Shown: positions 37,290-49,388, numbered from the stretch's first letter. The stretch: DNA of 64,000 nt from Petrosia ficiformis (GCA_947044365.1 OX345636.1:2031501-2095500), one strand, 5' to 3'. Notes: a model not told the origin generated them from the letters alone. Numbers and translations: made by a program.

Positions 37290-37789
37290 AAAGGGTTCAA
37301 AATCACCATGACATTCTAGCATTTGCTAGTAACACCCAATCAGTCATGCCCATTATTTTCATTCTGGCAGTTATTCTTGTTTCCTAATCACACATGTAGT
37401 GAGGGTTCTGCACTGCAGGTACATTCACTATTTTCTTGAAATATTGTAAAATCCAAATTCATCAAAAAATGTTTAATATTTAAGTTGGCAATTTCTCAAG
37501 TTATACAGTAATAAACCAGAGGACTGTTAATCTTTAGTAATAACTAGAAAAATATTAAGTGACGTAATCATATTATTTTACACGTTGATAAACCAATAAT
37601 GTCTAAGATATAAATATCTAGTATAATAGTTACTAATAGCAAAATAGTTTATGTTACAAACATTCACTAGCTAAGGAAAGGAATGTGAATCTAAAAACCA
37701 CTATTAATTGATACCTTAATTAACACACATACATTACATGCATTATACATCATACATTACATACAAATGTACATACAAATGTACATACA
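37290..37789. other. No gene seen; untranslated part of the remnant
   Basis: AT-rich sequence between the integrase remnant and the right direct repeat. A segment near 37507 (AAACCAGAGGACTGTTAATC) resembles 35025-35050 on the left side, which may mark element-internal repeat ends. Confidence 0.35.
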
Positions 37790-38935
37790 TTGAACCTAGA
37801 TTAGAATGAGAGATATAACCCACCCTGAGGCTTTGATTATCCTTACATAGCCTAGCCTACCAATGATAGTGCCTGTGCAGACCATTTTTGGCAATCTTGT
37901 GGTAGCCCCTAGTCTTGAAAGCCAGACCCTTGCCATAAAAGATTCTGCTTTAACCTTATTCACTCTTTTGTAACACTGTTGAAAAAACAATAGAGCCAAT
38001 CAGAATATTCTATTGGGTTACATAACATGTCTCCTCATGTGGGTATGCTTAATGTTTACAATTATGTGGGCATGTTGTCAGCTTCGAATGTTACAAATGA
38101 GTGAATAAGCAGACTCTCCCTTTTATGGTGAGGGGGTGGCTTGCGAGACTAGGTAGCCCCATCAAAAGCACAAATGCTATAGTATGGACAATAAATTTGT
38201 TTTAAACCTATCTCTTATAATATTATCTATGATAAAAAGTAAATTTTCTGACATCTTGCAAACTGGAGTCAATGACAGTCTGGGAATGATTAATTAAAAA
38301 CAAAACTTTAAATTAGTCTGCAAAACCACACACACACACTCACACACACACACACATATTGCACTCAAAGGGCAAAGAATTAGATTAGGAGGGGAAAAAA
38401 CACACCTACATATGTATACACATGTATGTATGTGCTTGTTAACAAAATAATAAGACCATGTGTTATATAATGTACAAGTGTTACTTGCTCCACCTAAAAT
38501 AAATAATGTCTAGAGATACCATGATATTAATCAACAAAACATATTTTTTTGGTTGATTTGCTATAATTTTTTTAAAGGATAAAAACACATATTACTGTTT
38601 TAAACAAGCAAACAGTATAATTGAAATACAGGTATATATATATAATTATATATAATTATACATAATTATGCATCCCTTTTAAAATCAACACACGAGTGTC
38701 TTCATGCGTTGTAAGCTCATAGTTTCACTGTCTGTCTAACTAAAAGCTTAAATTGGTTGGCTCTAATATTTTAAGAAACTGGGCAAACTGTAACTGTAAC
38801 GAGAAGTGTTTGTTGCTATACATACTACTGAGTCAAAGCCTCGCTTTTACTAAGGTACATATGTGAAAAACAAGTGGACACCAAAAATGATTTTATATAT
38901 ACATGTATATGTATTATTCCATGATCAAATACATT
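37790..38935. repeat. Right direct repeat flanking the Ty3/gypsy remnant
   Basis: Counterpart of 34035-34745, about 430 bp longer. About 300 bp of the extra length is an insertion at about 37851-38158 that starts near CCTAGCCTACC and ends near GACTAGGTAGCC. A (CA)n tract at 38325-38357 is also added. Confidence 0.55.
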
Positions 38936-39241
38936 CCTACACAGAGAAGTATAAACATGTACATGTATACATAAATATACACACACATCTTCAGGGTTTC
39001 ATTTTCTAAGTGACATAAGTGAAGTAAAGGGAGGGAGGGGGGAATGAAGATTGAATGTGCTTCATAAAAGCACTAATGTCTAGGAAGGAAGATGTGGAGT
39101 ATGCACTCCTGTGAATATAACTTATCTTTCAGTCAGAATTGTGTAATATCACCTTTTGTGCTGACTATATCAACACCTTTTTTATCAAATGACAACTGAT
39201 ATTTAGCATTTGAAATGACGGTCAATATACTGAGACTGTGA

Positions 39242-39544
39242 ATGTTTACTGCTCTTGACCACGTTTATCAGAACACACATGACCCAGAAACACTAGGTAT
39301 CAAAATAGCACTCTGCGAGCAGTCAACAATAGCAGCTATTTACCTCCATGAATATGTTCTTCTTCAAGTAGTAAAGCTTAATAAAGCCTTCAAGACAGAA
39401 CACATGGATCTCTCTTATGTTTCTGGCATTATGAATACAACTCTTCATTCACCCAAAGATATATACTATGCTATATTGAGGAGAGAGAAAAGAGAGGTAT
39501 TAACTCAGAGAGTAGTGACATTAAAACTGTTAAGTCACATTTAA
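39242..39544 (+). pseudogene. hAT/ZNF862-like transposase fragment
   Basis: An ATG frame of 100 codons has LDHVYQNTHDPETLGIKIAL, CEQSTIAAIYLHEYVL and MDLSYVSGIMNTTLH. I recall these as the central region of hAT-derived zinc-finger proteins of the ZNF862/KIAA1586 type. The typical catalytic and C-terminal dimerisation blocks are absent, and the frame leaves the family near residue 75. It is probably a remnant of an autonomous hAT element. A link to the hAT MITEs at 13.2 and 20.5 kb is possible but untested. Confidence 0.5.
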
Positions 39545-41141
39545 TTGCAAGCTATACAAACACATTAATTAAAGGGCTGAAACCCAGAATGGGTTATCAA
39601 TGTACATGACTACTTCAATCAGCAATGTAGGAAACAGAAGTCTACTCCACTAATGTCATGTAAAAAGACAGCTGAAGCCACTGGCTTCTCAGAATGCATT
39701 GACAACTGTGTCCTACTGGTGAAGAAAAGGCTGGATGGAAGTTTTTTTTTTACATTTCCAAATAAGATATATAAGGAAAGCAAATTAAAGTTATATTGGT
39801 CGCAACTAAAAGCTCATGTTAAAATATAATAAAAAATTCAATTGGTCTACTATGAAGTGTCTTACTTGTGAAGGTTTTAAGAGAGTAGGACTTGAACAAT
39901 GTCAAAAAAACATCAGCCATGTTAGAGATAAAATAGAAGAGCACAGTTGATGCCTGATAATTTTCAAGAAGAGTAGTTTATTATTGGAGTTGGAGGAGTA
40001 GTCACAGGAAGAAAGCAGCAATTAAGGCTCACATGGTGAGAATCAGTAGTGATGGAGAATAACAGTAATACTATAATTGAAATATTAATTACAGTGCATA
40101 ATATGTATAGTTATAATTGTTTTCATACACTGCAAAATAGAACTGTTAAAATAACAAAGGCAATAGTACCAATTAGTTTGTTGTTTAGGATATATACATA
40201 CATCTGAAGCCATAGCTACTTTGTACTAGTTATATCAAAGTATATATAAAATATATGGTTCAATTATAATCAGTTATCATGCCTAAAATCTCAAAGTTTT
40301 GGAAATCTATAATAGTTTAATTAAAATATTTGTCTGCTTCTTTGCACATCTATTAGACAGGATAGGGAAATATTATTGGATAATTACGTGTATATATCAC
40401 CATGCAATCATAACAACCTACACAACCAATTAAATTAGAAATTCAACTACTCATTGGAACTGCACTACCAATGAATTACTTATTTTAACAATTTTAGTTT
40501 TGCATTGTAGTACTTATAAGCCACTTATGTTTAAGTATCTTGTAAATTCTCTGTGGTCATAGGTATTTCAGTGCATACAGGTTCTATCGGTGCAATTTGT
40601 ATAGGTTATGATTTCTGATCATATCAAACATTGTTGGATTCAGCAAGTTATGATGAGTAGAATGGTCTTTGTTGCATAAGAAGATAACAAAGCTTAACAA
40701 AGTTATAACTGCAACGTTCGCGACTCCTGAACGTGAATGGACTATAGTTTCATTTCATCTTATAAACCCATATATGGCATGCATACCATAGAAGTGTATA
40801 TGGTTAAGTGCATAGTAAGAGGTCAACCTATACAAACAGCTTCCCACATTCTTATAACTGATTATGTGGGGAAACTTCCTGTACGTGGGTTGATAGATCT
40901 CTTTCATATACATGTAGTGGTAAATAACTAAATTTCCAACCACATTAACCTTAAAACAGTGTTATGTGTTTGATTAAAATTAAAATTTGCACAATGGAAA
41001 AACTGCTAAACAATAACTTATAATTTGTACCTGCTAAGTGCTGTAGCTACATACCAGGCTTAACTGGACAATCCTGGTCTTTCGTGATGCCCACACATTA
41101 GTTATTGCCACGTTAATTGAATTTACAATCACAATTAAATA

Positions 41142-41248
41142 GATGGGCCAAGTGGTCCCCGCGGGAGAAAAAGACGTACGTACACAAGCAAGCAATCAAT
41201 CAATCAATCAATCAAGCAAGATTCTCGACTAGTGTGGGGCTTCGCCCC
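41142..41248. mobile_element. 107-bp insertion ending in a hairpin
   Basis: The inverted partner (about 6965) lacks it. It contains (CAAT)n and ends in GGGGCTTCGCCCC, a perfect stem with a TTCG-type loop. No target duplication is apparent. The structure (simple repeat, terminal hairpin, no duplication) resembles the repeat end at 28.37 kb. Confidence 0.65.
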
Positions 41249-41433
41249 AACTATATCTCAAGGAGAGCTATTCATATTTTAATACCAATGGTAATGTCTT
41301 TGTTTTAAAACATAATTGCACTCAACAATTATTGAGTTATAATTATGGAGTTATACTTATGGAGTAATTATTATCATCAAGATATCAACATGAATTCAGT
41401 TGTTATATACAGTTCAAACTTCAGTTTCAATAA

Positions 41434-42194
41434 AGCAGCTTTGGTGTGTGGCCTCGCCGCTGTAGCTTAAGGATAGGTTACAATTGCAACAATTAAATAA
41501 ATGAGATGCAAGAGAGAAAGTAACAAGCTTAAATTTGAATTTGTTGTTTATATAAAGTTGAAAGTTAGTTGAGAAAGTTTTTTGTGGCTAGACTGATTTC
41601 TGATAAATATAATAACACATGGAAGATGACTAAGAATGATTCTCCATTAGCTATACTGCTTTGCACAATAATAACTATATTACTTACAGTCAAATTACAT
41701 AATATACTCTTCCAACAAATATTCATTACCTCATTCATTACCAAAATATCTATGCCACAACTGTCAGTTACTAAAAATAATTATCTTATAATGAATTGTA
41801 CATTGTTACAACTACAATGAGCAAAAACATTGAACTTACAGTTCAAATATATGTAATTTGAAAGTCAAACAAAAGTTCAATAATAGCAGAAAGGAAGGTA
41901 TTGCTCTGAACTGACCTCCACGTTTGATCTCACGTGATCACATTGGGTGTGGCTGAGGGTGTGGATTATTGCAACTGGAGAGCTTACGGAGATAGAATGT
42001 ATGAGTCTGTAACTTGCTAAAACAATGTCTGTGGCAAATCTTTTTTCAATATGATTTTGATAAACTTCTTTCTCTACTCTATGAAGTCTTTAAATCGACG
42101 ATTAAATTAAAAAAGTGGGGACAGACAGACAGACAGACAGAATGAATGACAACCAAAGTGCTAAAGACTCGCCCACGTGTAGGCACGGCGAGCC
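41434..42194. mobile_element. 761-bp insertion flanked by CAATAA
   Basis: CAATAA occurs at 41428-41433 and 42195-42200, and the inverted partner (about 6780) has a single copy. The ends are AGCAGCTTTGGTGTGTGGCC and CGGCGAGCC. The interior has (CAGA)n. A frame at 41569-41820 inside it has no domain. A longer inverted relative occupies 55336-56421. Confidence 0.7.
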
Positions 42195-43500
42195 CAATAA
42201 TTACAAATAACTATGGCAGGTATCCTGTCCAGGGACTCAAAAATTTAACTACTTTATTGGTTATAATTATAAGATGTTTCATTTGTTGCTGAATATGGGT
42301 GGCCAGTACAAGCGTGTTACTAAAATTATTATAATTATACACTTTGCTTTTATATACATGATAATTGAATGTCTTAATCTTTCTCCACATTACATGTCAG
42401 ATTGTGTGTAATTAGAAATATTTGTGGTCCTTAGGTGGTCTGACTAACAAAAGTTTGCCTAAATGTTGTCCTGATGTTCCATATCAATCCTACTATTTGT
42501 TTTTATTTGAAAAACAGTTACCAAATTATAAAAATTACTTATTTGGAGTATTGCATGTATAGATAGAAAGTCTAAACTATAACAACTAGTAAATTCAACC
42601 CATAGCTTTAAAACTCATAATTAATTGTAATTTCAACTGTTATGCAATCAATATACTTTAAAATTTAGTAGAGATACTCAATAATTTCATTTCAATGAGC
42701 TAGCATAAACGAAAACTATTTAAGTATTATAGGAAGACTATTTCATAACATGTATCATCAATTTATAAAACAATGATTATTTTGATGAATCTTTTGCATT
42801 AGGTATGCTGTTAATGGATTATTTAAGAGGGAGGAATCATTGGGAATACAACTGTCTGAAGAAAATATCTCTAAAGGTTTTTACTGTCTCTACACCCAAG
42901 GAGAAAATTCAGCATTTAACCATGTCAATTATAATATTAAGCCGACTAAATATACATGCAGTCATTTACAGTATTTAATTTTTTGTGTGTGACATAGTGA
43001 CATCATACATGTAGCCATAGCAACCTGTATGACTAATCGAACTTTATGGTACTACTTGCAACTATAATTATACAAACCAGCAATTTAATTTTTGCAGTCT
43101 GATTAATCAATCAGTTAACAAGTTAATTATTGGAAGTTTAATAGTGAAGGTAAATGAACATGAAGTTGATTGCTTATTCTGTTGGCATTTATAATTATCA
43201 ACTATTATTTCTGATCAATGTGAATTTAAGTATACATAATTATTTACAAATTTTACTAACCTTTAAGCTACCTATTTGTCTTCAAGATCTTCAAGTTCAG
43301 GAGTTTGTCTCCGAACATAAACTTATTGATGACATTCCCGTTCTTGTATTGTGTTATTCATTATAAACGCTAACTTTGAGGTACACAAGTACTATCACAT
43401 CCAGCTACAGCCCTGCTTTATGTTGAATAATTTACTGGTACTCTTTCACAACAGAATATTACATTTCTTTGTCATTATATATGGGAAAATTCCCTTTTCA

Positions 43501-43616
43501 CCGCCGTACTACAGCTTAACTCCGCCTAACAAACTTAAAAGTCTATAAATAGCCCACTAGATTGTTATATTTTCAAGCCTACCTATAGTAGCGTATCCAT
43601 TGGTCGAAACATCAGT
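43501..43616 (+). promoter_or_regulatory. TATA promoter of Cys-rich copy 2
   Basis: CCGCCGTACTACAGCTTA starts at 43501, TATAAATA is at 43544-43551, 73 nt before the ATG at 43617, and ATTGGTCG lies near 43600. Spacing is identical to copy 1. Confidence 0.7.
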
Positions 43617-44249
43617 ATGATAAAAATTGCTGCAGTACTCCTTTTTGTTATTTCGCTGGCATCTGCGTTTCGTAATCCCGCCAGTCACATAATACACCAA
43701 AAAGTGTTTCTCAAAGGATCGGTTGAATCTCGGCAATCTTCATGTGATTTAATGATTGCACATTGCAATGCTAGGATTATCTCTTTAGCTGCCGATTACG
43801 ATCTCAATACTACTAAAGGATTCGCCAGATATCTCAGCGCTGCTGCTGTCATACAATGTGAAAGTTGTTTCGATGAATATGAAAATTATTTTATGTGTAC
43901 TGGTGATGATAACCTTGCTGTACAATTGAGAGAAGCTGATTGTGCTCGCTCTGATGTTGATGGGAAGTATTGTCAACAATCAGTATTTGATGGAATCGCT
44001 AGTGGAGATCTTCCTCTCTGTGGTCAGGTTGGTGATGTTTGTGTTTCTACATGTCAAGATCTCCGCACTATACGTAACTATGGGGGATGCTGTGTAAGTT
44101 CTTATGAACAACTTGGATTACTTGCTAACACTACACAAGAATATGATGATTGTGATGCTACAGTAGGTGAACCTTGTTCTGGTGTGTTTGCTACTCCAGC
44201 ATTTCTTGTGATAGCAATACTTGCCTTGATAACTTTCAGTTTTTTTTGA
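43617..44249 (+). CDS. Cys-rich secreted, probably GPI-anchored protein (copy 2)
   Basis: Intact 210-residue frame with signal peptide (MIKIAAVLLFVISLASA), 14 cysteines at the same positions as copy 1, one NTT sequon, and a C-terminal hydrophobic tail (TPAFLVIAILALIT) ending FSFF. Differences from copy 1 are scattered substitutions without indels, and both keep every cysteine. That suggests selection on the disulfide pattern. It lies in the inverted duplication and has its own TATA promoter, so both copies may be expressed. A single-exon gene with 5' and 3' flanks duplicated is more consistent with DNA-level duplication than retroposition. Unknown family; a cell-surface role is inferred only from the signals. 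Confidence 0.85.
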   Translation: MIKIAAVLLFVISLASAFRNPASHIIHQKVFLKGSVESRQSSCDLMIAHCNARIISLAADYDLNTTKGFARYLSAAAVIQCESCFDEYENYFMCTGDDNLAVQLREADCARSDVDGKYCQQSVFDGIASGDLPLCGQVGDVCVSTCQDLRTIRNYGGCCVSSYEQLGLLANTTQEYDDCDATVGEPCSGVFATPAFLVIAILALITFSFF

Positions 44250-44499
44250 ATAGACGACAATTGCATCATGTATAATTACAATAGACACGCAATTGTTTTG
44301 TAGTTTAGATTGTATGCATGAAAATTTGTGCTGTTTTTTTTTTTTTTTTGTATACTTCATTCTGAGTCATAATTAAATTTCTGCTTAAACTGAGTTTTGT
44401 AGTTTAGAATGTATTAGATTATATGCATGAATAGCCATGCATTTTTTTGTATACTTCACTGAATCATGTTCTTTGGATAAAAAATTTTGCAGTCAACAC

Positions 44500-45258
44500 C
44501 AATGACTACAATGTTGAAAATGGGGTGTTTTACATATACCTTTTCGGGTGCTCAGGTATGTGTTTACATTTTCTACCCATGCATGGGTATAACAGCAAGG
44601 TATACCAGTCTAGGGTACACCAGTAAACCACTTAGGGTTTACCTGTAATTATATAGTTTATAACTACACAGTATATATGTAATATATGTAACACATGTCG
44701 GTTCCTGTTAGCTATGGTATATATATACATATATAATATATATATATATATATATAATATATATAATAATTATATATATTAAATCAGATATAGCACAGTG
44801 TGGTCAGATATAAAACCTGCCATCAAAACATACTACAAAAAAAACAATGCTTACCTTCTCCAAGTGCCAACAAAAAGGTAGGAGAAGCATCAGACATCAA
44901 CAAAGGTTTTGTCTTTCGCGAAATATAGCCTACTCGTGCTATATCAGAATTATAATCACCTCACCCTCGTGCTCAGTGGTTATAAATCTGATATAGCACC
45001 CGTAGGGTGTTATAACCTATACACATATATAAATTATATATAATTATATATAAATAAATATTTATATATATATATATATATATAATTATATATATATAAT
45101 ATACAAGCAAATCTATAGCATAGATAATTATGTCAAACACATTCTTTTATTTTTAAAACTTAATGTTTACAGTATACTAAATGAATTAAACAGAACTATA
45201 TAGTACAACTTACAACCATTATTATGAATATAATAAAATCTTTATCTATAATATGAAG
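44500..45258. repeat. TA tracts and inverted-repeat MITE remnants
   Basis: No gene. ATCAGATATAGCAC near 44784 recurs inverted near 44935 and again near 44985, enclosing AAAAACAATGCTTACC. (TA)n tracts surround it (44720-44775, 45030-45105). Related GATATAGC-centred palindromes occur at 52.5-53.1 kb. Confidence 0.5.
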
Positions 45259-45430
45259 CATGCACTGTTAAAAATATGGTGTTGCAGCTGCACTATTAGG
45301 GGTGCTCACCTGTATGTTTAAATTCAACACTTCAGGGGTGCTAGTGGAAGGTGCCAGTCCAACACTCTAAAAGGTTTATCAGGAGCACTAGTAGGGTGTT
45401 TATGAATTATATTAGAGGTGTTAAAAATAT
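45259..45430. mobile_element. MITE end with CACTGTTAAAAA terminus
   Basis: ATGCACTGTTAAAAATATGG here is mirrored by TTATTTTTAACAGTGCATCC near 49235-49254. Both are followed by internal GGTGCT/AGCACC repeats, so they are two members of one family in opposite orientation. Confidence 0.5.
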
Positions 45431-45563
45431 AAAATGGAAATATTATACACTCAGTTTAACGTAATATCTTAAAAATAAAAAAAAATTGAAACTAAACAAT
45501 AAGATGATAAGAAATAAAAACAGACTTAAGTTAAAGAGCTATATCTGGTCCTTAATGTCCAAT

Positions 45564-45788
45564 CTATATGTACAACAAAGTGAGTGTAAGAGTTTTAGGA
45601 TATGCCATATCAAATACAAAGTATGTACAGATTAGATCAGTTATGGCATCAGCAAAAGAGTCACTTTCTATTGTGATTGTTATTTCTACGATAACAAAAT
45701 ATTGACAATTTGAGTCACTGGACACAACTGCAACATATGGTTCATTCTGCTCTATCTTTGCTAGATCTTGCTCTAGTCTTCCATCCAT
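45564..45788 (-). CDS. SAMD3-like protein, C-terminal exon
   Basis: Acceptor TCTGTTTAG at 45789 precedes ATG GAT GGA in phase 0. The exon encodes the C-terminal region characteristic of SAMD3-like animal proteins: a PYVAVV strand, then CQYFVIVEITI, then SFADAITDLICTYFVFDMAYP before the stop at 45564-45566. Usually a few more residues (a FLQ-type end) follow in the family, so the tail is slightly short. It joins the 69-nt exon upstream after a 966-nt intron that contains a complete MITE (46190-46599). The molecular function of this protein class is not established as far as I know. Confidence 0.65.
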   Translation of the reverse strand: MDGRLEQDLAKIEQNEPYVAVVSSDSNCQYFVIVEITITIESDSFADAITDLICTYFVFDMAYPKTLTLTLLYI

Positions 45789-46189
45789 CTAAACAGAGAA
45801 AATGAAACTGCTAATGCTGATGTATTTCAATGAGTTTAATTAGTATATTTATCAGGAATGAGTATTTTTAATCCTTCTACATAATTATCTAATAATTATA
45901 TGCACATGACATGCAATAGGAAAACACACCACTACTATAGATCATAGGCTTAGTTTTAAACACTTGCTATTAAGCTATTTTGTATAGAAACAACTAAATT
46001 TGGTATCTAGGAGCAATAGCTGGTCTATCTGGATAAAATGGCTGAATACAAAATGGCTGAATAACAAACATTTAAATGTAAACATTAATTTATATTATTT
46101 GCAGTAGTGGTGCGTTTCCCTATGGCGGGTTACATATACTGTATATATATATATATATGTACTGTATACATATATATATATATATATAT

Positions 46190-46599
46190 GTGACCGAATT
46201 TGCGAAAATCAGGCTTATGGGATAAAATTTCAAAATTGATTTTTTGTATTACCTGAATAGAGTATTTAATTAGCTCCAGAATGATATATAATACAACCCA
46301 ATCACGCAAAAGACAAAGCTACAGCGGGGGATTAAACCATTGTAGTAACAAATCCTTCATTTTGAGAAAAACGCAATTAAATCAATTATTTAAGCATTAA
46401 ACGTAATTACTAAAAACATTTTTAGGAGTGGCTAGCGAAGCACAGAGTTGTTCCCAAACCTCTCTGAAGGCATGATTGTTAATGAAGCTTTTTATGTAGT
46501 AAAATTGTCATCGCCCAAGTAATCCATAACTATCTATTTTCACTCGTATCTCAAAATTAATAATTATCCCATAAGACTGATTTTCGCAAATTCGGTCAC
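46190..46599. mobile_element. MITE, 410 bp, about 30-bp terminal repeats, in an intron
   Basis: GTGACCGAATTTGCGAAAAT begins the left repeat and its complement ends the right; homology extends through a CTTATGGGATA block with one or two mismatches. It is flanked by (TA)n on both sides, as for TA-targeting mariner-type MITEs. It lies in the last intron of the SAMD3-like gene. Confidence 0.85.
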
Positions 46600-46754
46600 A
46601 TATATATATATATAAGTACTTACCGGCAGTTTCTGAACTACTTTCAGTTTAGCTCTTGGTATTTATAGTGTGCATATTCTTTACATTTCATAAAGTGCGA
46701 ATAAAAAAATACATGTACATGTACATCATGATCATTAAGTAAAAACATTTATAC

Positions 46755-46823
46755 CTTCTTCATCAGGTCTGTTTCATTCATTTCATCTTCTCTTTCTAGT
46801 ATTGAAACCATGTCACGGCGAAT
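46755..46823 (-). CDS. SAMD3-like protein, internal 69-nt exon
   Basis: Acceptor CTACTTATAG|ATT and donor AAG|GTATAA bound exactly 23 codons (IRRDMVSILEREDEM then NETDLMKK). It starts and ends in phase 0, matching the exons on both sides. In related proteins this corresponds to the segment after the ILEKFP..K motif. It is too short to be found as an open frame alone; consistency of phase with both neighbours is the main support. Confidence 0.6.
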
Positions 46824-47014
46824 CTATAAGTAGTAGGAAAAAAATCCTGAAGTTGTATATAGGAGTCTAATACCATCAACATGTCATAATTCCAATTGTC
46901 AATAAGCAATATAAGCATGCAGTGTTAATAGGGTGGGGTAGTAATAATTTGTATTATTAGCTATGGTAACATAATATAGAACATTCAAGGATTAATGTGT
47001 AATATTAGACTCAC

Positions 47015-47332
47015 ATATTCTGATTTTTTTAACAAAGGGAAGTTTGATAGTATATCCTGTATAGACAGACAGATTTCCCTTATCCATTTTCGTCTACCGG
47101 GAAAGGTCTCCTTCATTGTCTTTCGAAGTCGTTTACGTTTTGGTTTCCCTTTTTGTAGTTTAGAGTTAAGTTTTTCTACTCCCAAACTGTACTCATCCAT
47201 GTCTGCATTTACTGGAAGATCAAAACCAGATGGATACTGAGTGTGTCTCCATACCTCAAAAACAAGGGAAGTAACAATGTCAATTGGAGTACCTTTAGAG
47301 ATTCGCTTTGAATCAAGACTCTCTTTTGTTTT
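47015..47332 (-). CDS. SAMD3-like protein, central exon
   Basis: The open frame runs from after a TGA (47333-47335) to donor TAT|GTGAGT (47014). It reads GTPIDIVTSLVFEVWRHTQ, YPSGFDLPVN, then a basic KLQKGKPKRKRLRKTM stretch and FPGRRKWIREICLSIQDIL. The RRKWI...I.DIL.NFP block is characteristic of the SAMD3-like family. Its 5' splice boundary is not certain: a strong acceptor (CAACTTGCCACAG near 47345) exists, but the frame would cross the TGA. Either the acceptor is further in or the gene has one lesion here. Confidence 0.6.
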
Positions 47333-47967
47333 TCATGAAAACTGTGGCAAGTTGAAAGTTGATATCTATGAAGAGTGTTAAGGTGTTAAAATGATGGTAC
47401 TATGCCTGGATGTCTGTTATGACATAAAGAACATACAAAAGTGTTGTTATTACAAATTATTTTGATATTCCTTCCCTTGCCCACGTAGGGTTACTTTAGT
47501 TAGGTTAGCAATTAAGGTGAGCACAATAAAGGTGTTAACCTTTAAAGCAATAACTTTATAAAACTGTTTGGAATATCAAAACCTTATACAGATTCAAACT
47601 TACAACAGTATCAATCGTCATCAGTTAAACCTCTCCAGTAATTTTATTGTTCTCAAACATTAAGGCTAGTGATTCGGGCGAGTCCACTACTCCATCTAAC
47701 TTAGACAGCAGAAAACATTGTAACTAGTAGTTCTGCACCTCCAGCCCAGCTTCCATTTAATGTGCACTACCTAGAATAAACAATAAACGAGCAAAAAAGT
47801 ACTTTATGTTATGGGCTATTAGACATTAACTCTGCTTTTTTGAGTATGAGGAGATGACTTTAGATGTCTAAATAATAGCTAGCTCACTTGACAAAGGGCA
47901 AACTTTCTAACTTTACACTCCCTTCTTCACTTTGACGCTTTCCAGCTGGTTCCACTGAGCATGCGCA

Positions 47968-48285
47968 ATGCGCGTAACCAAGGATACGTTAAGTATAGTA
48001 CCGTCTACAATGAAAATTGAAAAATCCCGAAGAGTTACTTTATTCTGTATTAAATGGTACTGTGGCCTTTGTGTTGCAGTGGATTCGGCAGTCTCTCTGT
48101 ATGCATATGCTGTAGTGATAAGTATCTATGAAGATTATCCACGATTTGCTAAAGTTGAAGATATTTATGTTGCTGATGGAAAGATAGTATTTGAAGTAAA
48201 ACTGTATGAAACTATTGCATATTGTACACACTTTCATGCTTATCAGGTGAAACAAGTGTATATAGGGGAAAAAACATCCCTATGA
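47968..48285 (+). CDS. Hypothetical ORF ending inside a MITE
   Basis: A 105-codon frame with an ATG in a CG-containing context just after GCATGCGCAATGCGC. The middle, AKVEDIYVADGKIVFEVKLY then YCTHFHAYQV, looks like the C-terminal domain of transposon-derived proteins found in sponges and cnidarians. I infer this from composition and cannot name a family. The last 12 codons (VKQVYIGEKTSL) are encoded by the MITE starting at 48252, so the original C-terminus has been replaced. It lies antisense in a large intron of the SAMD3-like gene. It is probably a fragment. Confidence 0.4.
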   Translation: MRVTKDTLSIVPSTMKIEKSRRVTLFCIKWYCGLCVAVDSAVSLYAYAVVISIYEDYPRFAKVEDIYVADGKIVFEVKLYETIAYCTHFHAYQVKQVYIGEKTSL

Positions 48286-48649
48286 TTGCTTTACAATTTT
48301 AAGTGAAGATAAAGTAACCTTATGTGGTGTCCAGCATTCAGTAATCATGGCTGACTTTATCAAGCATGAAAGACAACAGCTTATTATAGTTATTATTTTG
48401 ATTATCTACTCTCCTGACCTTTCAAAGAACCTTATAGAACTTTAGGAATATATTTCAGGCAAAATAGCTAGCTATTAGTTCCAGTTTCTACGTAAGCTAC
48501 TTAGCTACTTAGCTTTCTTTCTGCTGGTCCGTAGAGCTCGAGCGCGCGTTCTTTTAGCGCCATACCCATTAATTGACCGAGCCCCCAGGAATGACGCAAC
48601 TTCCTTAACTACGTATACAACGCACACTCGCGCAATTGGACACAAGAAA

Positions 48650-48700
<51 letters not shown>

Positions 48701-48746
48701 TAAACCCCGTGGAAAGCAATCATAGGGATGGCCCTACGAGCCATAA
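48252..48746. mobile_element. Non-autonomous element, about 495 bp (second copy)
   Basis: Same family and orientation as 9828-10291: starts AACAAGTGTATATAGGGG, ends CCCTACGAGCCATAA, with CATCCCTATGATTGCTTT near the left end and its complement near the right. The extra length is mostly a longer (TA)n tract at 48656-48694. Confidence 0.75.
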
Positions 48747-49099
48747 AAAACGTCTTCTTCCCAGATAGTCAACATCAGTGATTTAATTACTCCATATCCA
48801 TTACTCATTAGACATATTAATCATTCAATCTAATATGTGGCTGTACTGAGACATCATATTTGTGGTTGCATTTCTTAACATTACTTATTTATATCCCTTA
48901 CTTATATGCCATATTTGTATACAATATTTTCTATTTAAAGACTATCTCGTTTTCTCCTTTCCTCCTCTCCTTCCTTTTCTCATCACTTTAACGCTTATAC
49001 AAACTACTCAATAATTTTCACTTAATTATACTTTGTTGTACTTAGATTCAAATTTCTTGCACTGTATTATTTTTTTTAAACTCAACTTCAATTGTGAAT

Positions 49100-49254
49100 A
49101 GTTTAAATATTAGGATAGGTGAAACTATCATTTAGCAACACTCCAAATAGGTTCTGGCAGCACCCTATCACACCCAGTGGGTGTGAACAGAACACCCCAC
49201 TTTGCAACAGCTCGGAGATGGGTGCTGTGTCAGCACCTTATTTTTAACAGTGCA
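49100..49254. mobile_element. MITE end, CACTGTTAAAAA family, inverted
   Basis: Ends in TTTTTAACAGTGCATCC, the mirror of 45259-45278, with internal GGGTGTG and CAGCACC repeats. Confidence 0.5.
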
Positions 49255-49388
49255 TCCATATAAAAATAAATAATACTGTAAGGTTTCTCATAACACAAAG
49301 TCAATTATACTGCTAGCTACTTTTATAGTTCAATAGAGTTAATAAAACGTACAACACAGTTTGGTAAATGAACTCGCAATTCCATTAC

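Larger units (their letters stand above)
40050..44500. repeat. Inverted segmental duplication of 4.4-8.0 kb
   Basis: Inverted anchors: 40381-40470 with 7630-7740, 40830-40890 with 7198-7250, 41040-41140 with 6960-7070, 42420-42500 with 6425-6500, 42800-42950 with 5917-6108, and 43480-44249 with 4626-5400. This copy is longer mainly because of insertions at 41142-41248 and 41434-42194. Confidence 0.75.

Noticed and set aside
47600..47760. Possible SAM-domain scrap (ESLALMFENNKITGEV) on the minus strand
   Set aside because: Short, flanked by stops, and in the wrong order relative to the 49.4 kb exon for a SAMD3-like protein; resemblance may be chance.
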